Shown: piece by piece, positions 1-10,187 of the stretch
Layout of the letters: every line of letters starts with the position of its first letter
How positions within the stretch are numbered: the stretch's first letter is position 1
NCBI GenBank assembly: GCA_025450235.1
Contig: JANWHX010000328.1
Location: forward strand, 1-43,973
Length of the DNA stretch: 43,973 nucleotides
Reading direction: 5' to 3'
Source of the DNA: Chitinophagaceae bacterium
GTDB lineage: Bacteria; Bacteroidota; Bacteroidia; Chitinophagales; Chitinophagaceae
Notes under the pieces: model-generated
The model's database searches: none
What the model saw: only the letters and a program-made list of their open reading frames with translations
What the model was told of the DNA's origin: nothing
Translations under genes and position numbers: made by a program

Positions 1-124
1 CAATGATCGGTTCGAGCCATTTATTTACTTTTACTTGTATTGCGGTATCCATAAAACCGGAAATTTAGCGTTAATAGATGGTGAAAGTTATTGAATTTTG
101 GGTAGTGAATGACTTGATTTTTTC

Positions 125-196
125 GCCACGAATGCACGCAGTTTCAGAATGCGACCTTAATCCCTGACTACGGGCAGGCAGGCGTGCATCCGTGGC
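125..196. repeat. 72-bp inverted repeat GCCACGAATGCACG...CGTGCATCCGTGGC
   Basis: 14-bp arms at 125-138 and 183-196 reverse-complementary with one mismatch. Confidence 0.85.
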
Positions 197-268
197 TAAT
201 CCAAACTAGCCCACTACTCAATTTTGAATATAAAAACTGAAAAGGATCAGGAAACGTAATTTTGTTCT

Positions 269-1342
269 ATGAAGCCATCGCCTGTGAAAAGCCCAGCTTC
301 CGTTGTGTCACTCACTGCATCTTTCGGCAAAAACCTCGGCATATTGCTGGCTTTTATTTTTACCTGTCATTTTTCCTTTGGGCAAACAGAACCGACAGTT
401 TCAGTTGATACGTCAGGAAAAGAGGTGTCGCAATTTCATACAACTGGCGAACCCACAAAAAAACCAAAGGTTGCTCCGGGCCAGTTGACACCCGAAGAGA
501 AGAAAAAACGCCTATGGCTCATTACAGGAGTAAACGTAGTTGGCTATGGTGGTGCACTTATTGTCTTAAGCAGCGCATGGTACAAAGATTATCCAAAAAC
601 GAGTTTTCACACTTTTAATGATAGCAAAGAATGGTTGCAGATGGATAAGGTAGGTCATGGCTGGGCAGCATATAATGCAGGTAGAGTTTCGGCAGGCATG
701 TGGAGATGGGCGGGCTTGTCCGATAAAAAAGCCGCGTGGATAGGAGCTTTAAGCAGCACTGCTTTCCTTGTAGGTGTTGAATTTCTAGATGCCCATTCTT
801 CAAAATGGGGATGGAGTTGGAGTGATTTTGCTGCGAATATTGGCGGGGCGGCTTTATTTGTGGGACAAGAAGCGCTTTGGAGCGAACAACGTATTCAATT
901 GAAATTTTCTTTTCATATAAAAGATTACAGCGACCCGGTACTTGCAACAAGGGCCGATGATCTCTTTGGCGAACCCTGGTATGAACGGATGCTGAAAGAC
1001 TATAATGCCCAAACTTACTGGCTCAGCGCCAACCTTAAATCTTTTTTACCCAAATCTGGTTTACCTGCATGGCTGAATCTATCTGTCGGTTATGGTGCCG
1101 ATGGCATGTTTGGTGGTTTTGAAAATAAATGGCTTGATGACCAGGGAAACGAGATTGATCGTACAGATATTCCAAGAAAAAGACAATTCTACCTTGCTCC
1201 TGATATTGATTTCACAAAGATCAAAACTAATAAGAAGTGGCTACGGACGGTTTTTACTTTCTTAAATGCATTTAAATGTCCGGCTCCGGCGTTGATGATC
1301 GATAGCCATGGAAAGGTGAAAGGTTATGTGATCTATTTCTGA
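269..1342 (+). CDS. DUF2279-like (YfiM-type) predicted periplasmic/membrane protein
   Basis: 357-aa ORF with N-terminal hydrophobic segment; motif WLQMDKVGHGWAAYNAGR typical of DUF2279-like proteins. Confidence 0.75.
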   Translation: MKPSPVKSPASVVSLTASFGKNLGILLAFIFTCHFSFGQTEPTVSVDTSGKEVSQFHTTGEPTKKPKVAPGQLTPEEKKKRLWLITGVNVVGYGGALIVLSSAWYKDYPKTSFHTFNDSKEWLQMDKVGHGWAAYNAGRVSAGMWRWAGLSDKKAAWIGALSSTAFLVGVEFLDAHSSKWGWSWSDFAANIGGAALFVGQEALWSEQRIQLKFSFHIKDYSDPVLATRADDLFGEPWYERMLKDYNAQTYWLSANLKSFLPKSGLPAWLNLSVGYGADGMFGGFENKWLDDQGNEIDRTDIPRKRQFYLAPDIDFTKIKTNKKWLRTVFTFLNAFKCPAPALMIDSHGKVKGYVIYF

Positions 1343-1408
1343 GAAAACCCATAATGCTTAATTCAATAAACACGATGCGACCAGAAGAGAGTCCTTATAG
1401 GATTTATG

Positions 1409-3226
1409 CTATTCGAACTTCCATTCTGCCGCTTTAATAATAGCATCAAGGCGATCGGGTCTGTCTGGGTCCATCCATAGTTGGATAAACTTCCCCCCAT
1501 TAGAATATTTTTTTATGAAAGCTGATACATCTCCATTTTCATTCTTGCCAAGGGCCATATCGATGTTTTTCCCGTTGATAAAAACAGAACTCGTCCAGAA
1601 TTCAGGTAAACCCAATTGTTGTCCCATGGCAGTTGGAAAACTTGGAAAATCGCCCATGAAAGTCCGGGTATCACCTTTGCCATAATCAAGATCAAATATT
1701 GTGTCGGCTGCATTATATCTGAAAGCTACCGGAGTTTTCATCGTTTCATCAATCTCGTAAAGTATGGGGTTGGTACCGGTCATGATGATCCTGCCGCCTT
1801 TATCCAAATACTTTCTCACAATACTGTTCTTTCCGTTTTCAATAATAGCGGAGGGGAAATAACAGGTCGCGAACGCAATAGCAGGCGGATCAGCCGATTC
1901 TTTCGTCATAAAGAAGGCCAGGGAATCTGATCCGATCACTTTAAACCCGTTGCTCCTGAGATAATTTCGTATGGTGAGGTCGCTGTTGTTTCTGAAATAA
2001 ACATTCATCCCGGTTTGATAGTAAACATATTTTGCACCCTCTTTATTTTCCCGTTTATCTGCATGTCCCCTCAATGCATATAAATGACCATCATCAGACC
2101 CGACATACAGTAATCCGTCATCCCATACCGGCGACGACATGAGTTTACCGTTTGCTTTGAATGCGGAAATCCGTTTACCGGTTTTAAGCTCAATGCAAAA
2201 AAGATGTCCATCAAAAGTCCCGGCATACACTTTATCATTAACGATTAGCGGGGATGACCAGACTGCAAGTGGCGTTCTGAATTTCCATATCTCCCGACCT
2301 GTTTCAAGATTAACAGCTTGTACAAATCTTCCGTCAGAGGTGCCGGTAACAACAAATGAATCTTTCACCGCAACAGTTGAAATAATCCAGGAAACAAAAT
2401 GATTCATTTGCCAAACGTCCTTGCCAGTATCTGCATTAACGCAATACAGGTAACCATCTCTTGCACCAACTATTGCTTTATTACCGACAACAACAGGGCT
2501 GGCATTGATGGCTCTGCGATCAAATCCGAAATTTTCGTTTCGCATTGTATCACCATTGATCCTGAATTGCCATAGCTCTTTTCCGCTGTTCATATCCACT
2601 GCATACAAAGATGCTTCTGTATCACCAAACAGGATAGTGTTCTTATAAACAGCACCGGTGCTGCGTATAATGCCCCTGGCCTTGAATTTCCAGATCAATT
2701 TTCCCGTTACCTGATCTATCGCATAAAAGAAACCATCGTCGCCTCCAATGAATAATTTGCCCTGACGCAAAACAGGCGATGAATAATAATAATCATATCG
2801 CCAGGGATATTCCTGCTTTTTACCCATGTTCAACTTCCAAACCAGTTGCCCATTTGACTCTTTCAAACAATAGATCGTTTGGCCGTTATCGGAAAAATAT
2901 ACTTTCCCATCCTGGCAGGCAGCCGAAGAATGAATCGCCTTCCCGGTGCTATACTTCCATCTTATTTGTTTCGTCTTTTTATCGAGGGCATAAAAATCTC
3001 CTTTCGCTGTACCAAAGTAAACTGAGTTATTGTGGGTCAAAGCAGATGAACGAACAGGAGCACCGGCATCGAATTCCCAGGCTTTAGTATCATACACCAG
3101 GTTGTCACCGGCGACATAACTATCATGGGCGGCGTTGCCGCGGAACATTCCTGGCCGGCGATCCTGCCGCGAATGACAATTATGATACAAAATAACGAAC
3201 GACAGGACAAGAAGCCGGTAGCGCAT
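1409..3226 (-). CDS. PQQ-like beta-propeller repeat protein with additional C-terminal domain
   Basis: Repeated blades such as VYFGTAKGDFYALDKKTKQIRWKYSTG, LFIGGDDGFFYAIDQVTGKLIWKF, VYAGTFDGHLFCIELKTGKRI; signal-like N-terminus. Confidence 0.85.
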   Translation of the reverse strand: MRYRLLVLSFVILYHNCHSRQDRRPGMFRGNAAHDSYVAGDNLVYDTKAWEFDAGAPVRSSALTHNNSVYFGTAKGDFYALDKKTKQIRWKYSTGKAIHSSAACQDGKVYFSDNGQTIYCLKESNGQLVWKLNMGKKQEYPWRYDYYYSSPVLRQGKLFIGGDDGFFYAIDQVTGKLIWKFKARGIIRSTGAVYKNTILFGDTEASLYAVDMNSGKELWQFRINGDTMRNENFGFDRRAINASPVVVGNKAIVGARDGYLYCVNADTGKDVWQMNHFVSWIISTVAVKDSFVVTGTSDGRFVQAVNLETGREIWKFRTPLAVWSSPLIVNDKVYAGTFDGHLFCIELKTGKRISAFKANGKLMSSPVWDDGLLYVGSDDGHLYALRGHADKRENKEGAKYVYYQTGMNVYFRNNSDLTIRNYLRSNGFKVIGSDSLAFFMTKESADPPAIAFATCYFPSAIIENGKNSIVRKYLDKGGRIIMTGTNPILYEIDETMKTPVAFRYNAADTIFDLDYGKGDTRTFMGDFPSFPTAMGQQLGLPEFWTSSVFINGKNIDMALGKNENGDVSAFIKKYSNGGKFIQLWMDPDRPDRLDAIIKAAEWKFE

Positions 3227-3247
3227 AAACGTTATATGAATGAAAGA

Positions 3248-3997
3248 TCAAAGTTCGCTGATCCATTTCTTAAAGGACGGGGCCATCTCCTGGCTGACCA
3301 CAATGTGATGATTCAAATGCGGCATCGAAAGATCAACCTGTAGTTTCACCCGTTCATAGGTCTTATAACTCTTTATAAACCCAATATTGACAATATACTG
3401 CCGGTTCGCCCGGAAGAAACTGTTTTGGTCCAGTTCAAGTTCCAGTTCAGCGAGCTTTTTATCAACTATGTATTTCTTACCATCCTTATCTATGGCAAAC
3501 ACTAATTTTTCTTCGGTATAAATAATCACGATGTCACCTGTCCTTAGTGCGATATTTTCGATTCCTTTCTTTACTATCAAACGTGACTTTGTTTTTTGCC
3601 CGAAACCATCTAAAAACGAGTGATCACTGTTAAAATGCTTTTCAAACGATCTGTACTTTGACATCGCTTTCACCAGGTCGCCTTCATCCACCGGTTTTAA
3701 CAGGTAGTCAATACCATTGTGTTCAAATGCGCTCATCATGAATTGATCATATCCTGTTATAAATACAACAGGGCATTTGACATTCACACGTGCAAAAATT
3801 TCGAACGAAAGGCCGTCTGGTAACTGGACGTCGGAAAAGATAAGGTCGGGTGCTTCATTCAAAGAAAGCCAATCGATGCTGTCCTTTACCGTAGTGAATG
3901 ATCCTACCAGGTCGGCATCAACAGAAGCCCGCTTCAATATCGCTTTGAATTCTTCCGCTATCATTCGTTCATCTTCGATTAGGATTGTCCTGATCAT
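3248..3997 (-). CDS. LytTR-family response regulator
   Basis: N-terminal receiver (TILIEDERMIAEE, DLIFSDVQLPDG) and C-terminal LytTR-type domain (FFRANRQYIVNIGFIKSYKTYE). Confidence 0.9.
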   Translation of the reverse strand: MIRTILIEDERMIAEEFKAILKRASVDADLVGSFTTVKDSIDWLSLNEAPDLIFSDVQLPDGLSFEIFARVNVKCPVVFITGYDQFMMSAFEHNGIDYLLKPVDEGDLVKAMSKYRSFEKHFNSDHSFLDGFGQKTKSRLIVKKGIENIALRTGDIVIIYTEEKLVFAIDKDGKKYIVDKKLAELELELDQNSFFRANRQYIVNIGFIKSYKTYERVKLQVDLSMPHLNHHIVVSQEMAPSFKKWISEL

Positions 3998-4124
3998 GGG
4001 TATCTATTTAAACATAAACAATACTTTACTGATGCCCGGATAAAAATAATTACATAAAGAACTAATTCTTTGTCATAAACTGCTTGCTTGGCTGAAAGGA
4101 GATAAAGCCAGACGAATGGTCATT

Positions 4125-5030
4125 TTAGCTGGCTATGATAATCAGCTTTGTAGGAGCTACACCAAATTGACGTTTGAACGCTTTACTAAATGTAAAAATA
4201 TCAGGAAAGTTGCAATGGCCCGCGATGGCGGTAACAGACATATGACCCTTCACGATCAGCTCTTTTGCCCGTTCCAATCGTTTATTTAATATATATTGAT
4301 AAGGTGAAACTCCAAATGCCTGCTTATATGCGCGGAAAAAATGAAACTCAGACATTGCACAATGTGAAGCGACCTGGCTAATCTCTTCAATGGCAAGGTA
4401 TTGATCTTCTATATAATGTTTTGCGATCTTAAGCCGCCGCAATAGTTCCTTTCTTGTTTCGGGTCTTACTGAGTGCAGGCCATTCAAAGCAAGATAATTC
4501 CCATATTCGTGTAAGATGATCTTTTCAATCAGGTCGAGAAACCATTCTTTGTCTACATATCTATGCGCATACCCGTTCGCAATAGCCTGAACCAGTTCAT
4601 TAAGTTTATTGCCAAATTGTGCCGCATTGACGGGACAAACAGCTTCAAAGAATTCCGGAGTTTTAAAATATCCCGCAAGGTAATTGTCAAACTGGTGATC
4701 ATTTTGGGCCGTCAGGACCGTGAATGCTTCGGCAAAGGTGGCCGGGCAAATGTCAATGCAAATACTCCGAACCGTTCTTTTTGAATCAAAGTAAGCACTG
4801 ACGTCGGGTTGCTTACATGCGAGCAAAAAGTTTCCTTCGTTAACAGCATGCTCTTTGTTTCCAACTTTATAATAAATACAGCGGTCAACCACGTATTTAA
4901 GGCTGAGACTGCGAAAGGCGTTGGTTGTAAACCAATCGTTCAACTCAGAATAATACACTACATCAGAATCGGAGGGTTTATTAAGACTCAGCTTGTTCTC
5001 TTCAGTAATCTTATGAAACAATGATCCCAT
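4125..5030 (-). CDS. AraC-family transcriptional regulator
   Basis: C-terminal double HTH: IEEISQVASHCAMSEFHFFRAYKQAFGVSPYQYILNKRLERAKELI...FPDIFTFSKAFKRQFGVAPT. Confidence 0.9.
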   Translation of the reverse strand: MGSLFHKITEENKLSLNKPSDSDVVYYSELNDWFTTNAFRSLSLKYVVDRCIYYKVGNKEHAVNEGNFLLACKQPDVSAYFDSKRTVRSICIDICPATFAEAFTVLTAQNDHQFDNYLAGYFKTPEFFEAVCPVNAAQFGNKLNELVQAIANGYAHRYVDKEWFLDLIEKIILHEYGNYLALNGLHSVRPETRKELLRRLKIAKHYIEDQYLAIEEISQVASHCAMSEFHFFRAYKQAFGVSPYQYILNKRLERAKELIVKGHMSVTAIAGHCNFPDIFTFSKAFKRQFGVAPTKLIIIAS

Positions 5031-5205
5031 ATTGCAATCTATACCTATTACCCTAAAAGACGGCCCCGTCTGTAAAACGGATACGCCGTCAAAATAAAAT
5101 TAGCAGGAATTGACAAAAAGCCGCAACTAGTTAATGGAACCACCCCTCCTTCGTCGGGGCAGGTTGTACCTATTGTGGTCCAAAAAATCTCTGATTGCAC
5201 GCACC

Positions 5206-6162
5206 TTATTTTATTTCTTTCCATTCGCTTCCATTCCACTCCCAGGTATCGTTGGCATCATTGGGCCACCCTTTCCTTCCGCCAAACAAAACTATACGAT
5301 CTCGCTTTTTATCATAAGCGATGTATCCCATTACACGTTTGGAAGGTCCAGTGGTTGCGAGTTGCTTCCACTCTTTCCCATTCCATGACCATGTATCCGA
5401 TTGCATTCCATTAGCGGATATACCACCAAATAGTATAAGTAATCCTCTTTTGCTGTCATATGCAGACCCAGGTGATATGCGTGGACCGGGGTTATCTCCT
5501 GTAAAGGAAATACTATCCCATTTAGTTCCATCAAATTCCCATACATCACTCAAACGTTTCCCCGAACCATCCGAGCCGCCGAACAAAACCGTTTTCTTTC
5601 TTTTACTATCATACACCATCACAAAACCCTGTCTTCCCGCCGGACCTCTGCCTGAAAATTTTTTCCATGAAGATCTATCCCATTCCCATGTTACATCTTG
5701 AGCGAGCCCCCGACCTGCTGATCCTCCGAATGCAATTAACCTGTCGCGGCTTTCATCATATACAAACCCTGGTTCAGCAGCTTTCATTTCCGGATTGTTG
5801 GAAAGCGTTTTCCATTCGCCATTTTCCATCATACGTAAATCCGACAATGAATTGCCATTAAACCATCCGCCGAATGAAAATAATTTATTCCGCTTTGAAT
5901 CCCAGGCCATCCTGATTCCGCTTCTTCTATCACCTGCCGTGCCGGATGACGTCCAGGTTTTTCCATCAAACCGCCATATATCATTATACATCTCGTATGA
6001 ACTGCCATTGCTATCAAGCGGTGTGCTGCCCGCAGTCAGTAAAATTGCTTCATTTTCTTCATCATATACAAGCTCGTGATGTGCTCTGACGCCTGGCCTT
6101 GTTTGGGCATGAGCTGCAATTACAAGCAACAGTATCGTAATCGTTGCAAAATGATTTTTCAT
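5206..6162 (-). CDS. Kelch-repeat beta-propeller secreted protein
   Basis: Repeated YDSKRKKTVLFGGSDG...DVWEFDGTKWDSI units; internal Met at 6162 precedes a signal peptide (MKNHFATITILLLVIAAHAQ), preferred over the 6267 start. Confidence 0.85.
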   Translation of the reverse strand: MKNHFATITILLLVIAAHAQTRPGVRAHHELVYDEENEAILLTAGSTPLDSNGSSYEMYNDIWRFDGKTWTSSGTAGDRRSGIRMAWDSKRNKLFSFGGWFNGNSLSDLRMMENGEWKTLSNNPEMKAAEPGFVYDESRDRLIAFGGSAGRGLAQDVTWEWDRSSWKKFSGRGPAGRQGFVMVYDSKRKKTVLFGGSDGSGKRLSDVWEFDGTKWDSISFTGDNPGPRISPGSAYDSKRGLLILFGGISANGMQSDTWSWNGKEWKQLATTGPSKRVMGYIAYDKKRDRIVLFGGRKGWPNDANDTWEWNGSEWKEIK

Positions 6163-6303
6163 GTATGTATTTTTTATGAACATTATGGTGAAATATGAGT
6201 TCATGGTTGCCAAGACCGCAAGAAAAACAAATATTAGTTTCATCGCCAGGTTTATTTTGTTTACCAAAAAGGTCGGCTGTTGCAGGGATATATTTAATAG
6301 CCG

Positions 6304-7704
6304 CTATTTTAAAGCGTTAACCAGTTTTTTATAGCGTTCATCAGACCTCAAAGCTGCAAGATCCGGGTCGCTGTCAAATTGCTGCTTTGAATCAAAGCCA
6401 TATTTTACAGCATTCTCCAGCGCTGCGAATGCTTTATCTTTTATTGCATCCTTTGCATAAGCGCAGCCAAGATTATAGTAATCAAGTCCACGCGGTTCCA
6501 TCGCAACAGATTTCTCATAATAAATTGCCGCTTCAGAATTCTTATTCCCAACAAGAAGAACATACGCGAGTTGCGTATATGAATTGCGGGTCATCTTGCC
6601 CGTATTCATTGCAGTAGCGACATAACCTTCAGCTTCTGATTTTTTACCGGCTACGTAATTAAGCGCCGCGAGGTTTACCAGCACGTCCACATTCAGGGGA
6701 TCAAGCGCCAGTACTCTTTTATAAATGGCCATCGCTTCTTCATTCTTTTGTTCATGACGTAACGTTGTCGCGTAAAAATTAAGGACACTGACGTCATTGG
6801 GGTACTCTTCCGACATTGATTTTAATAACGCTATCGTTTTTTCCGGCTTCATTTGCGATGAACCCAGCACATCTCTCGCCTTTGAATAAGCCCACGAGGG
6901 CTGGGGAACTGGCTCAAGGTGATTCTTCCAGAATGAAATAGTTTCTTTTACAATTTTTCTCGCTTCATCATTATCTGAATATGCATCAAAAGCATGCGGC
7001 ATACCTGTGCCCATCTTAATTGTCCAGGGTGCATTGTTCTTCAACACCTCGTTCCACAATCCATTATACCTGTTTGGCGCTGCATCTCCTTCCGAAACGA
7101 CGAATAAGACCGGGAGGTCTTTTCGGTATGGTCCCGACGGTGCATTTCCATAGTATAAGACCGCAGCTTTAATACCACGATCAGCGTTTTCATTCATCAA
7201 ATAAACTACCGATTGTGTTACATTAGCCGATGCTGCATAAACGCCCAACATATTCTTATCAATATTGTAATGACTTCCTTTCTCCGATAAAAAACTGAAC
7301 AGCCCTTTTATTGACTCCTGTATTCTTGATCCATCAGCTTCCATGGAGATACCGATATAGCCATTGGCTGCCATTAGCCGGGGCCAGCTTGTATAGATAC
7401 CCCAGCTCTTCACTCTTCTTTGACCGGGACCGAGTTGGTCTCCAATGGCGTTGAGAAAAATAACAGCGGGACGTTTATCGGCCGCTTTAAGACCGGGAGG
7501 CGAATAGATGTCTAATTTCAAACTGCCTTTTGTATCCTCCAGGTACGGGATGTCGAGTTTTGCGACCACTTGCTTCGTGACCGGATCATCCAGGATCACT
7601 CCAAAGCTTAAGGGATCCATTACAGGGCGCGACGAATTACTGCTGGTTTGTGACAGACCATTAACTCCCGCCACCATTAACGCTACGAAGAATTTTATTT
7701 TCAT
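6304..7704 (-). CDS. Alpha/beta-hydrolase (dienelactone-hydrolase-like) domain fused to C-terminal TPR repeats
   Basis: N-terminal hydrolase-like part (RPAVIFLNAIGD, GVYAASANV, PHAFDAYSDND) and TPR-like repeats (EEAMAIYKRVLALDPLNVDVLVNLA). Confidence 0.75.
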   Translation of the reverse strand: MKIKFFVALMVAGVNGLSQTSSNSSRPVMDPLSFGVILDDPVTKQVVAKLDIPYLEDTKGSLKLDIYSPPGLKAADKRPAVIFLNAIGDQLGPGQRRVKSWGIYTSWPRLMAANGYIGISMEADGSRIQESIKGLFSFLSEKGSHYNIDKNMLGVYAASANVTQSVVYLMNENADRGIKAAVLYYGNAPSGPYRKDLPVLFVVSEGDAAPNRYNGLWNEVLKNNAPWTIKMGTGMPHAFDAYSDNDEARKIVKETISFWKNHLEPVPQPSWAYSKARDVLGSSQMKPEKTIALLKSMSEEYPNDVSVLNFYATTLRHEQKNEEAMAIYKRVLALDPLNVDVLVNLAALNYVAGKKSEAEGYVATAMNTGKMTRNSYTQLAYVLLVGNKNSEAAIYYEKSVAMEPRGLDYYNLGCAYAKDAIKDKAFAALENAVKYGFDSKQQFDSDPDLAALRSDERYKKLVNALK

Positions 7705-7710
7705 GTGTTA

Positions 7711-8688
7711 TTATTTTAGTCTTTTCCAAAATCCTTTTTGCCAGCTCCACATTTCATTGCCGGGTTCTATACCATTTGCAGGAGGAAGTTTGGGAACGGA
7801 ACCGCCATACAGAATTAACTTGTCTTTAAGGAAAACAAAGTGATGAGAATTTCTAACCGAAGGGCCTTCTTTTGTCCTTATACTTTCCCATTTTTTACCA
7901 TCCCATTTCCAGAAATCACCAAGCTGTTCCCGTTTTTCCGATAGACCTCCGAAAAGCATTACTCGCTTTTCAACCGAGCTATATGCAATAGCAAAACGTG
8001 TTCGATAAACGGGAGATTCGGTGTCACAAAAGATTTTCTCCCACGAATTGGCCATCCATTCCCAAACGATCATCTTCTTTTGATCAAATACGGGAATCAC
8101 TAAGATGCTCCTTTCGCTGTCAAAAGAAATCATTCGTGAACTGACTATTGCAGGCCCGTCTGCAGTAAGCATTTTCCATATATTGGACTTATATTCCCAC
8201 AATTCAAAAACTGACGCGGTATTATCATTGATGGCCGTTTTATTATTGGAAGCGCCATAAACCAGGATCCTTTTGTTTACAGGATCATAAACAGCTTCCG
8301 GTTCTTTTACCGGGCATTGGCTATTGTGTTGAATCCAGGCCCTGCCATCCCAGCTCCATAAATCAAAAACTGCAGAATCCTTGTTAATTCTTCCCTCGCA
8401 CACTCCACCAATCAGTAAAGTTTCCTTCCGGTCTTCATCAAATACCCATCCGTGACCCCTGCGGCCGCATGGGCCAGATGCATCAAATCGTGTCCAGGTT
8501 GATCCATCCCATTCATACACCATCGATGGCTCTTCCAACTTTCCATTGCTAAATTCAGCTCCGCCAAAAAGTATCAGCCTGTCTCTTGACTTATCATAAG
8601 CAACTTCCTCCAAATGCCGTGGATTCGGCTGAGAAAAAACGATGATAGTGAAAGGGAAAAATAAAATAAGTAAGCTGAGTAAACGCAT
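7711..8688 (-). CDS. Kelch-repeat beta-propeller secreted protein
   Basis: Signal peptide and repeats YDKSRDRLILFGGAEFSNGKL...VYEWDGSTWTRFD; similar architecture to 5206..6162. Confidence 0.85.
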   Translation of the reverse strand: MRLLSLLILFFPFTIIVFSQPNPRHLEEVAYDKSRDRLILFGGAEFSNGKLEEPSMVYEWDGSTWTRFDASGPCGRRGHGWVFDEDRKETLLIGGVCEGRINKDSAVFDLWSWDGRAWIQHNSQCPVKEPEAVYDPVNKRILVYGASNNKTAINDNTASVFELWEYKSNIWKMLTADGPAIVSSRMISFDSERSILVIPVFDQKKMIVWEWMANSWEKIFCDTESPVYRTRFAIAYSSVEKRVMLFGGLSEKREQLGDFWKWDGKKWESIRTKEGPSVRNSHHFVFLKDKLILYGGSVPKLPPANGIEPGNEMWSWQKGFWKRLK

Positions 8689-8805
8689 GATAAAACCTTA
8701 GTTCTCAAAAATAGAGTTGCATACAAGCCATTCCTACCGAACCGATAAATCCGGTAGCGATTCCGCTGGTTTCGGAACTGATTTTACAGGCTTAAATCAC
8801 GATGC

Positions 8806-9921
8806 TCACTGGTTGACATCCTTGCCTTCTTCCAGCTTTTTAATCATAGCGGTGACACTCGTTTTGTTCCCTTCATCCGGAGCTAATGGTAATGCTGCCT
8901 TCATATATTGAAGCGCTTTTTTATAATCGCCGGTTGCAGAGTAAGCCCGGCCTAATCCGACGTTTGTCGTATAGACATTTGGAAATTTGTCGTAGTTCAT
9001 CTTAAATACCTTTACGGCTTCCTCCACCTGTTTCTGATTCAGCAAGGTCCTGGCATAAAAATGTACGTCTTGCACAGTACCGTAAGGAATGGCTTCATCC
9101 ATTACTTTCCTGGCTTCTTCCATTTTATTCATCTTCATGAGCACAGAAGCCTTTGTCCCCAGGGTCTGAAAGTTCTTTACCCCCATGATCCGGAAATAGA
9201 TCGCCCGGTCCATCCATGCCAATGCCTGTTCCAGTTCAATATTATTGCGGACGCAGTAATTAGCCGCAGACATAAAATCATAAAACGGCCGCGTTGTACG
9301 TAATTCACTTTTAAAAGATGCGATTTGTAATTGCTGCACATCCGCCTCCACTTTAAATGGTATCCTTCTTTTCTCCCAGGACATGGCAATTACTGCTGAA
9401 TTTGTTGTTTCGTCACTAAATTCATACTTCAGCCATTCTACACTTTTGTCCAGTTGTTCGTTCTTCACTCTTACTCTTAATGCATCCTGTGTTGAATCGT
9501 AGTAAAAACTTCCCCATGAATTATTGATCTTAGAGAAGATCAATGTGCTTTCCTGGTCGCCAAGTGCAATAAAGAAACCATACTTACCCGCGGGCAGGTC
9601 CTTCCCTTCTATTTTGACGGCATGAGAAAAAAACATGGTGGTATTTTCATTCGCTCCCGCACGCCACGGCGCAGCATAGCTGGTACCATGTCCCTGGTCC
9701 GCAAAACCGTAGTGAGCAACGGGTGTATTCCAGATCTTTCCTTCACGTCCTTTGACACCCGGCCTGCTATATTCGACAGCAATTTTTACTATGCCGATTT
9801 GTTCGGAAATACCGGCTTTCTTATTGCCCCCATCGGGCTCCAATGTTAAAGGCATGATCTGGGAGAACGATGATGACGCTTTTAAGAATAACACGACGGT
9901 TAAAGACAGAAATAATTTCAT
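8806..9921 (-). CDS. DUF2911 domain-containing protein with TPR C-terminus
   Basis: VKIAVEYSRPGVKGREGKIW...YGFADQGHGTSYAAPWRAGANENTTMFFSHAVKIEGKDLPAGKYGFF typical of DUF2911; TPR-like C-terminus. Confidence 0.85.
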   Translation of the reverse strand: MKLFLSLTVVLFLKASSSFSQIMPLTLEPDGGNKKAGISEQIGIVKIAVEYSRPGVKGREGKIWNTPVAHYGFADQGHGTSYAAPWRAGANENTTMFFSHAVKIEGKDLPAGKYGFFIALGDQESTLIFSKINNSWGSFYYDSTQDALRVRVKNEQLDKSVEWLKYEFSDETTNSAVIAMSWEKRRIPFKVEADVQQLQIASFKSELRTTRPFYDFMSAANYCVRNNIELEQALAWMDRAIYFRIMGVKNFQTLGTKASVLMKMNKMEEARKVMDEAIPYGTVQDVHFYARTLLNQKQVEEAVKVFKMNYDKFPNVYTTNVGLGRAYSATGDYKKALQYMKAALPLAPDEGNKTSVTAMIKKLEEGKDVNQ

Positions 9922-10187
9922 TGCGCAGAATTTTGATTAAAATGAATATTGAGGAAAGTTTAATCCAAGTTGGAAAAAATCTGCAACGCAAATATTAAAT
10001 TTATGTGAACGGCTTGCCCATCGTGGCTCTTTTCAACCATTAAAAAAATAAGCAGTTATTGACAAACCATCGTGAAGGAAAATGCCATGGGTGTTTTCCC
10101 AGTCTGCCGGGTTGCATGTCTTTGCATTCACCGTCATTTATTACTCCATCCCGTTGAATGTGGGCGGTAAACCGCATTGCGATTTGC

